DNA of 64,000 nucleotides from Peronospora farinosa (lineage: Eukaryota > Oomycota > Peronosporomycetes > Peronosporales > Peronosporaceae): NCBI GenBank assembly GCA_947646735.1, contig CANTFK010000863.1, positions 248,001 through 312,000 of the forward strand, read 5' to 3'. Numbering within the stretch: the stretch's first letter is position 1; every line of letters begins with the position of its first letter. Below are positions 52,147 to 62,754 of the stretch, piece after piece. Made by a program: the position numbers and the translations under genes. A model generated the notes under the pieces. It did not search any database. It worked only from the letters and a program-made list of their open reading frames with translations, and was not told the DNA's origin.

Positions 52147-54861
52147 ATGGTCGTCCACCATGTCTTCCTACTGCCTCTAGTCGCGCTCTGTAGTGTCCTT
52201 CTCACCACAATCTTCATCGTTGATATTGTACAGACAACAAAATTTCCATCTGCATGTAAAATGACGTGGTCGTGGCCCGTGTATACGCCCGTGACGTGGC
52301 GTTCCATTGAGTCGCATCCGAAATACCAGTTGTACCGTGTGGATATGCAAGTCCCCCGTGGGGCGTTCACCGGTATACCGGTTTTATTCGTTCCTGGTCA
52401 TATGGGCAGTTACAAACAAGCCCGTTCTTTGTCCCGTCATTTATGGGACATGAATAATGAACTCTTTGACGTTTTTGCTTTGGATTTTCATCAAGAAGCT
52501 ACTGGACTCAATGGAAATTATATCACTGATCAAGCTTTTTTCCTGAATCATGTGATACGTGGGATCCTTCGAGAATACAAACGACAAATACAAGACGCCT
52601 CTCACTCTCACGTCGTGATTCCTAAAAGTGTCATTATTGTGGCTCATTCCATGGGTGGAATTGTCGCACGGATGGCGGAATTCTTGCCAAATTACAAGAA
52701 ATATTCCATTCAACATGTCGTGGCATTGGGGGTGCCTTATGATATTCCCTCGTTCCCATTTGATCCAGAAATGAGAGCCGTGTATGACAGGATGCAGTCA
52801 AAAAGAGACATAGAGAATGATGTTGTGTATGTGTCGATTGCAGGTGGACATAAAGATACATTGGTGCAGACGTCGTCGACTAGTGTAGACACTGTGACGA
52901 AACCTTCACGTGCCTTTGCAGTACTGGCGTCAGCAATTCCAGCAGTCAAGACACCAGTGGATCATTTCTGCTTGTTGTGGTGTCATCAATTACTTAAGGT
53001 TGTTGCACAGAGTTTGTACAAGGTTGTGGATCTCGAGACGAGGGAGCTCCTGAGTAGTCCAAGTGTACGACTTGCAATTGCAAAAGAGGTGCTGTTTGGT
53101 GGAGAAATTGCTGAAGAGGGTGTGGACAGTAAGACCATTGCAAACGTCTCGTTGCATCAAAGTTACGTGCAGGATGGCTACTACCCCGGCGAGTACATCG
53201 GATATGCGCTGTTGCTCCCATACTCCCTGACCAAGCTGCTACGCACTAGATTCGTGACGGTTATCGTGATCATGTACGCTTTGACGCTGCAAATTTTCTA
53301 CGCACAACTTGCACACTGGCAGACCCGGTTCAATTTGCAGTCGACATCATCTCCTCAAGATCTCAGCCAAGATAACTTCCCATCGTTTACGTCGATGCTT
53401 CACCCTGCAGCACATGCTCCTGCCTACCTCAAGTCTGCTTTGGCATTTTTCTCGAATAGTAGATTCACCATCGTTTCGAGCAAGACGACGACAGCCATTG
53501 CTGTACTCACTCTCGCTATGACGGCTGGGGCAGGTTACTTTGGCTATGGCAAGTTGTTATCTGGCGAACAGTCAATGGAAAAAGTGATTGTTCTTGCAAC
53601 AATGGTTGCCGAGTTTATGATCCTCTACGCCTATGCACTAGGCTTGTTGTACGCGGTCGTGAAGTTCTTTTCGCTACTTCAGCGCTTTGTTGTCTCACCA
53701 GTTGTGTCCACGCTGAATAATGTGACTGATCGACTCAAGCTTCGTAGCTGGATGCTTATTATTGCGATCCACGGGACTACGCAGCTTCTTGGACAAATTG
53801 CGAGCTCATCGTCTGTGAACTTTTCCAGAATATTGGGGCTGCTGGTAATCGTATCATTCGTGATTTTTGTTTTGTATATGCTGGCACTAGGTGGAAATAC
53901 TGACGGAACCTTGGACCAGCAACGTATGAAACGCTCGCTGTTTGCCATCTTATTACTGTCCATTTTTCCATGGGTTGGAAAAGTTTGGTATTTCATTGGA
54001 ATTGTGCGCTTGCCGCCGTCAGATCTCCCAAATGATCTACTGATGGAAGGTGGATCCTACATCCTCATTTTGAGTGTGTCTACGTACCTCGTCAGTCTGT
54101 CGCTTGAATGCATGATTCCACTGCCTCCGACAGCATTTTTCGGGGCTTCATTAGGACAAGATGCTGCATCTGTGTACGGAAAGTCCTCGAGCAATTCAGC
54201 CAGCAACATCAAGATCACGGCTGAAAACTGCCCGAAATGTATATTCGAGGATGGTGGTCCCGGGGCTGTTCTTGTAGAGTATAATGACCGGACTACGCGC
54301 CGTGTAGTGGCGGGCAACACTGGTGAAGTGGTATACGTGGGCTTAACATTCCGTGTGGTTTCGTGTGATTGCGTGTACCGATTCAAGAACTCGCGAGATT
54401 TCTGTGACTTCTGTATCCGATCGTGCCGATTGTGCGGAGGTGGAAATGGAAACTTCCAGGAGGCTGCCAAGTACAAAGACTTTCTGAAAGCGAGCAAGGT
54501 AGACTTGGCAATGCATGCCCTTGTGCCAATGACTTTCCAGATTTGTGCCGCTGTTCAGGCCACCTACGGCTTGTACCGAGCTCATTTGTCATTCTATCTC
54601 ACGCCTCCATGCGTTCTGGCACTAGTGATCTATCACATCGTGCTTCGTCACCCAGTCGAGGCTCGACGCATCAAGAACAAACAGCGCAAGAAATCGACAA
54701 AGAAGAAAAAATCTTCAAGTAAGTCCAAGAGCAAGCCGGTCACGACAAGCTGCGACGCATCGACGACCGCGACTACGACAATCAACGAGACCACCTCTCG
54801 CAACAAAAAGAAAAAGAAACGCAAATTGGGAACATCATCTACTTTCGCTGCACAGCAGTGA
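52147..54861 (+). CDS. PGAP1: GPI inositol-deacylase
   Basis: PGAP1/Bst1 removes the inositol-linked acyl chain from GPI anchors in the ER so that GPI proteins can leave for the Golgi. The protein has 904 residues from the Met at 52147, which opens an N-terminal membrane segment (VFLLPLVALCSVLLTTIFIV). The lipase domain follows, with VLFVPGHMGSYKQARSL and the nucleophile Ser168 in VAHSMGGIVAR. Several membrane segments come later (from about residue 350). The C-terminus is a Lys/Ser-rich cytosolic tail ending near KKKKKRKLG. The frame is open upstream to 51997, but that would overlap the start of ANAPC11 on the other strand. Confidence 0.93.
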   Translation: MVVHHVFLLPLVALCSVLLTTIFIVDIVQTTKFPSACKMTWSWPVYTPVTWRSIESHPKYQLYRVDMQVPRGAFTGIPVLFVPGHMGSYKQARSLSRHLWDMNNELFDVFALDFHQEATGLNGNYITDQAFFLNHVIRGILREYKRQIQDASHSHVVIPKSVIIVAHSMGGIVARMAEFLPNYKKYSIQHVVALGVPYDIPSFPFDPEMRAVYDRMQSKRDIENDVVYVSIAGGHKDTLVQTSSTSVDTVTKPSRAFAVLASAIPAVKTPVDHFCLLWCHQLLKVVAQSLYKVVDLETRELLSSPSVRLAIAKEVLFGGEIAEEGVDSKTIANVSLHQSYVQDGYYPGEYIGYALLLPYSLTKLLRTRFVTVIVIMYALTLQIFYAQLAHWQTRFNLQSTSSPQDLSQDNFPSFTSMLHPAAHAPAYLKSALAFFSNSRFTIVSSKTTTAIAVLTLAMTAGAGYFGYGKLLSGEQSMEKVIVLATMVAEFMILYAYALGLLYAVVKFFSLLQRFVVSPVVSTLNNVTDRLKLRSWMLIIAIHGTTQLLGQIASSSSVNFSRILGLLVIVSFVIFVLYMLALGGNTDGTLDQQRMKRSLFAILLLSIFPWVGKVWYFIGIVRLPPSDLPNDLLMEGGSYILILSVSTYLVSLSLECMIPLPPTAFFGASLGQDAASVYGKSSSNSASNIKITAENCPKCIFEDGGPGAVLVEYNDRTTRRVVAGNTGEVVYVGLTFRVVSCDCVYRFKNSRDFCDFCIRSCRLCGGGNGNFQEAAKYKDFLKASKVDLAMHALVPMTFQICAAVQATYGLYRAHLSFYLTPPCVLALVIYHIVLRHPVEARRIKNKQRKKSTKKKKSSSKSKSKPVTTSCDASTTATTTINETTSRNKKKKKRKLGTSSTFAAQQ

Positions 54862-54956
54862 TAGAAGAGATCTCACCTCGTCCTAAAACGCCTCCAAGTC
54901 ATTAGATAAACCCCACGAGTGCACTTCAATGTACTCATTCGTGCACGTTAACCGAC

Positions 54957-56777
54957 TTACTTTTTCTTCTTCGCTTTGACGTTCTTGCCGTATGTCACGT
55001 TGCAGTACTTAGCGTTGATGCGGTACTTGGTGTCCAAGTATTCCAACACCTCGTTTACCATTTGACCATGGATTTGAATTTCTTCGCCCTTGCTTTTGTC
55101 CTCGGATATCTGCAGTGCAGCTCTACAGCCCCACTTCTTTTGCGCCTCTTTGCAAAACGCGGCACCGTCGATGCCAAACTGCTGATAAAACGCAATGTAT
55201 GTGATCGTCGTGTTGTTTCGGCGCTTTAACTGCTCTGCACGAATCGCAATTGGACGTAAAGCACCACCACGAAACTTTGGTGCATGCGTCAAGAAAAGCT
55301 TGATTCGATGGTAGTTGGTGCACTTGGACAACAAAAGGTTCAAGACGTCCGGTCGAGTGAGGCGCTCGGGGTACCCACCAACAGGCACCTTTTTGCCGTA
55401 AAGAGCGTCAGTAAGAGGGGCGTTTAGTCGCAAAAACTTTTTGTTTCCAGCGTCTACCAGTCCTTGACTTTCAATATACTGAGTCAACAAGTCGCGAATC
55501 ATTGCAACGGACCAGTACTTTTGCAGCAGTTGACCAGTAGAAGCATCTGGTAAAAGCAGCGTTTTGAACGCAGGCGACAGACCGACACTCTCCTCCACTT
55601 CAGGTGCATACTGGCCAGGAGCAAAAGCAGGAAGTCCTGCCGATTTCTCGGCAGCGGCCTGCTCTTCCTGCTGCGCTTCTTCAACGGTCTGATACGCCTC
55701 GTGCGACAGCACATCTCTTTACATAATCAACAAATTATCTTGTGAGTAATGCACGCAGATACGAATAGTTTGGTGACAAAACGATTTAATCACGTACCGG
55801 TGACGTCTGTAAATTGCGGTAATTGACTGCACGCCATCATTATCGACCACTTCCAACAATCCATGCGCTTCCATACCTTTTAAAAATACAGACAGCTTCT
55901 TAAACGAGCTGTGTTTAATGTTCAGCGTTACACCAGCACGACGACATGGCAACAGTACTTTTGCATGGAACAAGCTTGCCAGCATCGGTAACTCCTTTTC
56001 ACGAATCTGCGACGTCCTTAGTGCTTGCAGCAACGCCGCAACATAATAGCTATCCATCTGCTCCTTAGTCACCTCCTTCATCTCTTCATTTTCTTTCTTC
56101 GTCTCTTCTTCCAGTGTAACACCTTCCAAAGTCACGCCAAGATCCTTCACGTCTTCTTTTTCATCTCTTACAATCGGGACCACCCGATCGCCCAGAAATC
56201 CCTCATTTGGAAACGTTTGTGACCCCATTTGCCACAATGAATCTCCCACCACATGCCAAAGCTTCAGAGCTTTTCCCTTCAAGCCACAACGTTCCACTTC
56301 AGCTGCATCCATCAGTATCTCTCCAACACCAATAGCACATGGATTTCCTTGGACATAAACGGCTCTCAATTCTCCTTTTTGCAGCGTCTGGAGCTCGTCC
56401 AAACACGAAAACACGACACCCGGCAGCATCACGTCCGCTCCACGCAGTACGAATTCACTCACAGGTGCATGGACCGTCAGTGCAGGCAAAAGACCTGGCT
56501 CTGTCCACAACGCGTACACAGTAAAGCACAAGTCGCCTTTACCTGTCATATCGAATACAATCGGGTCGTTGTCTATAGCATATACTATGACACGAGATGG
56601 TGCCTGGAAACTGATCTTCTTGACAGGTACCTTCGAGACAAATAAATGCTTGAGTTGTGGATCATCTGAGCTATTAATTGTTGCGTGAAAACACTCGGAT
56701 ACGTCACGACGAAGCTTTTTCGCGTCCTTATTCTTTAGCAGCACATTACCACTTACTTTGGATGACTTGGCAAACAT
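54957..56777 (-). CDS. EIF2D: Eukaryotic translation initiation factor 2D (ligatin)
   Basis: eIF2D delivers or removes tRNA at the ribosomal P site, acting in non-canonical initiation and in 40S recycling. Two exons, 56777-55798 and 55716-54957, are joined across an 81-nt intron (donor GTACGT, phase 2) and encode 579 residues, like the human protein (584). The start MFAKSSKVSGNVLLKNKDAKKLRRDV is the family's; the frame is open 28 codons further but lacks likeness there. A PUA domain lies near residues 95-180 (GKGDLCFTVYALWTEPGLLPALTVH, VFVQGNPCAIGVG-like), followed by an acidic linker, a SWIB/MDM2-like domain and a C-terminal SUI1 domain (NNTTITYIAFYQQFGIDGAAFCKEAQKKWGC … IQIHGQMVNEVLEYL). 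Confidence 0.95.
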
Positions 56778-57115
56778 AGTACTACATTTATAACCAGTAA
56801 GAACTGGAGGAGTGGGGGATTTCAACCAATGAAAGAAAGAGCTGATTTGAGTACATTTCATGAGATGTTACTAAAAATTGACTATCTAAATATGGTACTC
56901 TAATTGTTGGTTGTCGATTAAAGGGGCTCTCAAGACACTAAATTCGTAGAAAAAAGACTGATTAACACCTTCAGTTCCTGTTAATTTAATCCGAAATGTA
57001 GACACAAATAGTGGACTTTTCAAGAAAAGATCACTCACTGTGTGCATGATGATGTTTTTTTTTACTTTAATTTTTTCCTTTTGGTAATGCACGCAATAAA
57101 CGAGCGTAGAAGTTG

Positions 57116-59304
57116 TTAACACTTGGTAATGGTCCTTGCTCTGCTGTTGAGTTTCACATCATTCTTTTTCGACTGGTGCTGCTTCTCACGAGGTTGGCCA
57201 CCAAAAAGCGGTTTCAAGTAATTTTCGTCAAGGCGTTCCCAGATGCCGTGGATACCGCTGATGCTTTGGCGAGAAGGTGATTGGGCAATGGGACGGAATG
57301 AAGTATCCGCATCGTGCTCTTCATCACCAGAAAGCAGGCGCTGGTTTGCATCCTCGCTGCTACCAAACAACATAAAACAGCAATTCAGCATGAAACGACA
57401 AAGTACATTCTGCAACGAGGTAGTTGCCAACGTACTCATCAAGCTCCCGGTCCTCTTCCTGTGTCGACGTCAAGCCAAAGTAGCGCAGCAGAGGGCGTGT
57501 TCCCATTCCGAAAACCTGTTCAGTCAGCATTGATACGTTTTGCGTTAGACGCCACTTATCGTGAATAATAAAATACTGACGGCACCTACTAAAGTCGTGA
57601 ACATGACTGTGAAAAGCGTCGTGCTTTGGATTATGCTAGCGTGAACGCGATTGGGCGTATACACATTCAGCGCTAGCGCAAAGGCAATTGCGCCACGAAG
57701 TCCAGCAAACCAAATTACCACCATGTAGCTCCATGGAATTTTATTGTCTTCCGACCGGCATAGGTTGGCAAGCATACACATCGGGAACGTGTTAAGCATG
57801 CGCCCGAAGACACAAGCGACCATATTGGCAAGGATGAAACCCCAGTCCCACGTAAAGTACCCAGAGTACGCCACCACACTCATTCCCATGTAGATGAAGA
57901 CGAAATTGTCCGCCATGAATGACGAAGTTGTCAGCAAATGCTGCAGAGCTGTTGCGCTCTCATCAGCTATATTATACAGGTGATAGTGACTCATCAGTAC
58001 GCCCGAAAAAAACAGCGCCACGATGCCACTCATTCCAACGAGGTCGGCAATCACGTAACTCAAGTACGCAGAGAGCAACACGATTGAGATCTCGTAGGAG
58101 GGATGCTGATGAAGAGCCGGGTCAGCTTGTTTGAGTAAAAATGCCGACGTGAAGCACACGACTGCTGCCAGACCGACAGAGCCAAAGCCAATTCCAAACA
58201 CCTTGATGATAATGATGCCTGCATCGTGTAGGGTAACATCAGCAATATCATTCCGAATGAGGCCCTGGAACAGCGTGAATGACACGATTGCTATAGACAC
58301 GTAGGAAAGCATTAGCTACAGGTATTGATCTAAAAGTGAAACAAAAACTCACCAACACCGTCATTCAGCATGCTTTCACCAAAAACAAGATTGAAAAGAA
58401 GTGGAGGTACACCATTCTTCTTGAACACTGACAATGTAGCAACTGGATCCACCGCAGATATAAGAGCACCGTAAAGGTACGCCTCTGCAGTAGTCAGTTG
58501 GGTGATAAACCCCATATTTCCCAGCCAAATTAACACACCACCCGTAATAAACGTCGCAATCAGTGTCCCCACAATAGACAACAGCATGATTGCATTAAAA
58601 TTGGAAAAGAAACCCTATCATGATCAGAAACAATAACAAAATATAACGTAAGTTACCACCTCTTTGACACCTCATTTATCAATCATAACAGTCTTAAACT
58701 GTACCCTTTTCTTCATATTGAACCCCGCCTCAAGTATAATCGGTGGTAGCAGTCTATAAAATCCCCAAAATAATCAGCAACTTAAGCTAAAATAACCCAT
58801 TCATAAACGTACGCATAAAAGAGTATTTCAGGATCCATGCCATTGTTCAGCGATTCCTATACCACAGCACCCAGCTCTCAATTAGTATAACAAGTATACA
58901 AGAATCAACACTAAACTCCTTCTCTCTGTCTCTTTCCAACCATCGGGTAAAAGATCAGCACACCAGCTCCAAACTACACGATCACATGATATAAAAACAC
59001 CCACTAAAGGTCATGAGTAAACATAATCATCTCTCTCTCTCTCAGTCGGTAATTGACCCACCAAAACACCAAAAAAGATGGCAACAGCAGACTCAGAAAT
59101 AAGCACAGGATGCTCTGAGCGGTCCAAGCGGTAGGACACCAAGACGAGCGCTAATTGAAGACTCGCTATAACGCACAACTCTAGACGTGTCCATTCCGTA
59201 CGACCTTCTTCTGTGTTTACTGCTGCTCCTGAAGTTGTTATACCACGAGCTGCATCCAGGACGGTATTGCCTGTAGCTGATCCTGAGAAGTTTAATTCAC
59301 CCAT
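57116..59304 (-). CDS. Na+/H+ exchanger (CPA1/SLC9 family)
   Basis: This antiporter exchanges Na+ or K+ for H+ across a plasma or endosomal membrane. I place exons at 59304-59062, 58856-58813, 58753-58705, 58614-58353, 58290-57590, 57515-57436 and 57359-57116. The total is 1,623 nt (540 residues) with consistent phases. Junctions restore family motifs: [51 protein letters not shown] and FTTLVFGMGTRPLLRYFGL. FAGLRGAIAFALA and the C-terminal GIWERLDENYLKPLFGG are also typical. The join between exons 1 and 2 is the least sure: an extra short exon (with FGAGVLIFYPMVG, near 58960) could lie there. NHE6/8-type intracellular exchangers are the closest group I can suggest. Confidence 0.9.
59029..59042. 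repeat. Short CT microsatellite
   Basis: A (CT)n run lies just inside the predicted first intron of the Na+/H+ exchanger. Confidence 0.7.
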
Positions 59305-59528
59305 TGTATAGTCGTATAGTCGTACTAAATATAATAACTGACGAGTCAAATGCTGTACTGTTGCTGCAAGATATATTCTCCAATTTGCGTAGTAGGCTTA
59401 GTAAAGTTGCTTTAATGTTGCTAGAAAAGAAGGTGTCATTGAACTGGACTAAACTACCTCTTCATTAGCCTGTTTATACAGTAAGTATCGACGGAATCGA
59501 CCTGTACTAATCGAATGTTGTACTCACT

Positions 59529-60110
59529 TTACTCGAGATCTTCACTTTCTTCAAGGTCCGACGAAGGAAGCGATGGAAATTCCAGCAATAAGTCCTTCCG
59601 AAACGCGTACATCGTAACATGCCGGAGATATGATGTCTTTTCGGGTAAAAACTTGCCACTCTTACTGTGCGAGATCATTGAGAAGTAGAGTGCATTACTG
59701 TCAACAATAAAGACACGTACAGGTAAAGCATAACACCCTTTCCTTATTCATTCATCCATGAATAGGGACGGGCATTATGACGCACCTGTTGCGATCGGTA
59801 ACGCACCTAACGACATCTCGTCTATGAGCATTCCGCTCGTTATAAGTTGGTGTAACAAGAGTGCTCATGACACTGTCAGGTCCCGCACTGTGCAATGCTT
59901 CAATGTATAGGTCGACATATAGTGGGTCCACCTCTAGCTCCTCGCTTTGAATGTTCACTACAATATCATACTCTTTCAGCTCGTGGGGTCCATCAAATGT
60001 AGTGCGTGCACGATACGGTCCGTTCCAGTGTTACAGAGGCCAGTGAGCACTATGCGACTATTCACTGCTTGTAGGACCTGTAGGACACGCTACCTGTCAG
60101 TGGCTACCAT
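59529..60110 (-). pseudogene. Decayed CMP-KDO synthetase (KdsB-like)
   Basis: CMP-KDO synthetase activates 3-deoxy-manno-octulosonate with CTP. The minus strand shows CNTGTDRIVHAL, then after a 1-base shift YDIVVNIQSEELEVDPLYVDLYIEAL, GPDSVMSTLVTP and RDVVRCVTDRN. An 88-nt intron follows (59785-59698, donor GTGCGT). The last exon reads SNALYFSMISHSKSGKFLPEKTSYLRHVTMYAFRKDLLLEFPSLPSSDLEESEDLE. This is clearly the C-terminal two thirds of the family. The family's nucleotide-binding box NIQGDEP is altered to NIQSEEL. The N-terminus with its PARFxSSRxPGK motif is missing, replaced by degenerate DNA with a tandem duplication. The end stops before the usual QLRVLENG. I judge it a pseudogene fragment. 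Confidence 0.75.
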
Positions 60111-60146
60111 CACTTTTGACCTGTCACTGTCTACCATCACTTTTGA
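60093..60146. repeat. 27-bp tandem duplication
   Basis: Two copies of CCTGTCA(G/C)TG(G/T)CTACCATCAC-type units (60093-60119 and 60120-60146) differ at two bases. They lie where the N-terminal part of the KdsB-like gene should be. Confidence 0.9.
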
Positions 60147-60312
60147 CCGCAATTACGATCTTACTGTAGCTGCATATGTATGTTCAATGATTGTCTTTGA
60201 TAACTAGAGGTCTTCCACGGAAGCGTGTTGAGCCTAATTGCTCACACCCAATCCGTCCTTCGTAGGATTGGTCGTATAAGACTGCAAAAAACGGGTCGAG
60301 TAAACGGGTCTT

Positions 60313-61794
60313 ATGCGAGACCCGTTTCTTGCATTGCCTGCATTCGATCAGTACCCGATCCCAATGCATCTCGAAGAGGGACTTCGAATGCGTGAAGAGC
60401 ACGACGACGGCAAAGACCGTCACTCACCTGTGCGTCGTGGCAAAAGTGGATTAAGCTCAACATTTCATCATGGCATCAACAATTACGAGCAGTGGGTAAA
60501 GTTGATTGCAGTGGGATCTCTAGGAGTCTGGACGATTTTCGCACTCTTCTTTTGGCACATGTATGTGACTCCAGCAAAGCAAGGGACAGCAATTAAGTCG
60601 AGGAATTACAATAAGCCGCCATCGATTCTTGATGGGTTTCCAGTGGAAACCAACTTTATTGTGTTTGGAGACTTTGGAACGGGCGATGAGAACCAACGTA
60701 AAGTGGCGATGGCGCTTGAGAATTACGTGTCTACAATGGATCCACCTCCAGCCTTTGTACTGTCAACAGGAGATCAAATTTATGACCATGGGTCAGTAGG
60801 TGTTACTATGATGCCTGTTGAGTGTTGAGGTGAGGTGCTGATTGGAAGTATTGTGGTGTTTGCAACTAGAATCGAGTCTGTTGATGACCCCCTGCTATCA
60901 ACACACTTTAAGCAAGTACGATAGGATCATTAGAAGTTTTGTCATTCAGGTGAGCAAGTTGTGCTGATGAAGGTGTTTTGCTTTTTGCTACAGATGTACA
61001 CACATAGCAAGATGCAAGTGCCGTGGTATGTAACGTAAGTCGTCATCTCCTGCTGCTGTTATTCTCAGTAAAGACCAAGATTGAGATGTAATATGGTGAA
61101 TGTGCTGCTGGTGTTTCTGTTTAGAATCGGAAACCATGACTGTGAAGGATCGATCGGTGCAATGCTCCAGTATGCTGAACAGAACGACTCGTTGTGGTAT
61201 ATGCCACGTCGATATTATTCAATCGATCGTCCTGTGGCACCTAAGACGATCCTGAGACTCGTCGTCATCGATGCCTGTGACTTGGTCTGCGGTTCTGAAC
61301 CTCGAGATTTTCGCTGCACTCAACGAATGATTGACCAATCTTCCGTAAAGACAAGACAGTCGCAGTACGAGTGGATTGAACAAACGCTGAGTGCTGGTAA
61401 ACCAGCAGGCGTGGAGCAAATGTGGACGATCGTAATGGGTCATTGGGGCGTGTACAGCTTCGCAGGTAACGCTGACACGCCGGAGTTGATTAATATGCTG
61501 GATCCGATACTGAAGAAGTATAAGGTACACTCGTACTTCAATGGCCACGACCACTCGATGCAGCATGTCCGCAAAATGGACACTGACGGTTCTGTCCGCA
61601 ACTACTTTACATCGGGTGCTGGCGGGTTTCGAATTCACGACCTTCAGCCCAATGCTCGCGCAAATCCAGACCTGGTGCACGCGGCTTTGGTCCATGGTTT
61701 CATGTCCGTGCACATGACAAGGACGTCTTTCCGTGTGCAATTTATTGACGACACGAGCGAAATCCTCTACACCACCGACGTGAGAAATCAATAA
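60313..61794 (+). CDS. Membrane-anchored purple acid phosphatase (ACP5-like)
   Basis: This is a binuclear metallophosphatase of the small purple acid phosphatase type. Four exons (60313-60791, 60870-60915, 60994-61034, 61125-61794) give 411 residues with consistent phases. The metal-binding motifs are in order: GDFGTG, GDQIYDHG (the Tyr is the charge-transfer ligand), GNHDC, VMGHWGVYS and NGHDHSMQH. The second junction gives YDHGIESVDDPLLSTHFKQMYTHSKMQVPWYVT, the family pattern. Before the catalytic domain comes a basic cytosolic head and one membrane segment (about residues 63-83, LIAVGSLGVWTIFALFFWHMYV). This predicts a type II protein with the enzyme outside or in the lumen. No signal peptidase site is evident. 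Confidence 0.9.
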
Positions 61795-61941
61795 ACGAGC
61801 CCCATCAGCTCTAAACTTTACTGCATCTTAATGCTATGTCAATGTATAGATAAAGGAGTACGTGTTTCCAGATTATTGTGTGCAAGTAGCTGTCTTCCAC
61901 ACATTGTCTGTTCTAATTAAATGCAAATGCTCTGTTGTCAT

Positions 61942-62436
61942 CTACGCCTCCTTCTTGAGCGAGTGCCAGCTGAGCTCCTTGGCTTTGACGAGCTGCAGCA
62001 CGAGCTGGTCCTCCTTCCGTTTGGTCTTGACATCCGAGATCTCGTCATTAAGCTTGGACACTACAAAGAGACGTGTCTTGCCTTCGTAGTTCTTGATTTT
62101 CACTGTAAGACTCGAGGCCGTCCATTCAATGAGCGTTCCCTCATCCGAGTGGGAGCCAATGCCCGGTAGATTAAGGTACACTGACACATGTTTCTTACCA
62201 TCAGCCCAAGCAAAACTGGCAATGGTTTCCATCACTTCTACAGATTCCGGAGAGATCGCCAGTGACTGCGTCTTTAGCAACCGCGGTGCGGCATTGCCGT
62301 CCCATTCATGAATCTCAACATTCTCACGTTTCTTGTGTGCGTAGTAATAGCTGTTAGTGCCCTTGTTTTTAATATTGGACTGTAGTGCAGAGATATCGGC
62401 AATTGCTATCGAAGACGTGTCTTCCATTGGTGACAA
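61942..62436 (-). CDS. CS-domain protein, CacyBP/SIP-like
   Basis: This 164-residue protein carries a CS (p23-like) domain of the calcyclin-binding-protein type: ETIASFAWADGKKHVSVYLNLPGI, then LTVKIKNYEGKTRLFVVSKLNDEI and LQLVKAKELSWHSLKKEA. CacyBP/SIP links Siah1 to an SCF-type ubiquitin ligase and also binds S100 proteins in animals. The animal N-terminal dimerisation domain and full C-terminal SGS domain are not evident. It could instead be a more general CS-domain co-chaperone. Single exon; the start is the first Met. Confidence 0.75.
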   Translation of the reverse strand: MSPMEDTSSIAIADISALQSNIKNKGTNSYYYAHKKRENVEIHEWDGNAAPRLLKTQSLAISPESVEVMETIASFAWADGKKHVSVYLNLPGIGSHSDEGTLIEWTASSLTVKIKNYEGKTRLFVVSKLNDEISDVKTKRKEDQLVLQLVKAKELSWHSLKKEA

Positions 62437-62754
62437 ATGTGTAAATGACTTTGAAATGTGCTTCGAAACACACTTCTAGAAACTCGTGAAATAAGTTCGT
62501 GTAGTTTACCGTAATTGAATGTGCTATACACAAAAAAATAGATTTTAGGTACGACACACTATTACTGATTCAAAGTTTCAAATGGTTCCTATCTGATCAG
62601 GTGAAGACGCTTTATATTGACCTTATGTAGTATTGATAGAGATATTATAACATCTTGGACTACAAAATAAACCTTGCTTTAAGGACTCTACTAACTTTCA
62701 AGGCCAGTCCACCTCTTCGACGGCCGTTATTGTACCCGATCCCAGCAAGGCGCC
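62437..62754. promoter_or_regulatory. Divergent promoter region of the CS-domain gene and CDC20
   Basis: This AT-rich 318-bp spacer separates divergent genes. I see no recognisable specific motif. Confidence 0.4.

Noticed and set aside
55719..56861. Two separate genes in the EIF2D region
   Set aside because: The two minus-strand frames carry the N- and C-terminal parts of one eIF2D and join in phase through a GTACGT…AG intron.
57545..58587. Several independent small membrane-protein genes
   Set aside because: The frames join through consistent introns into one Na+/H+ exchanger with its conserved motifs restored at the junctions.
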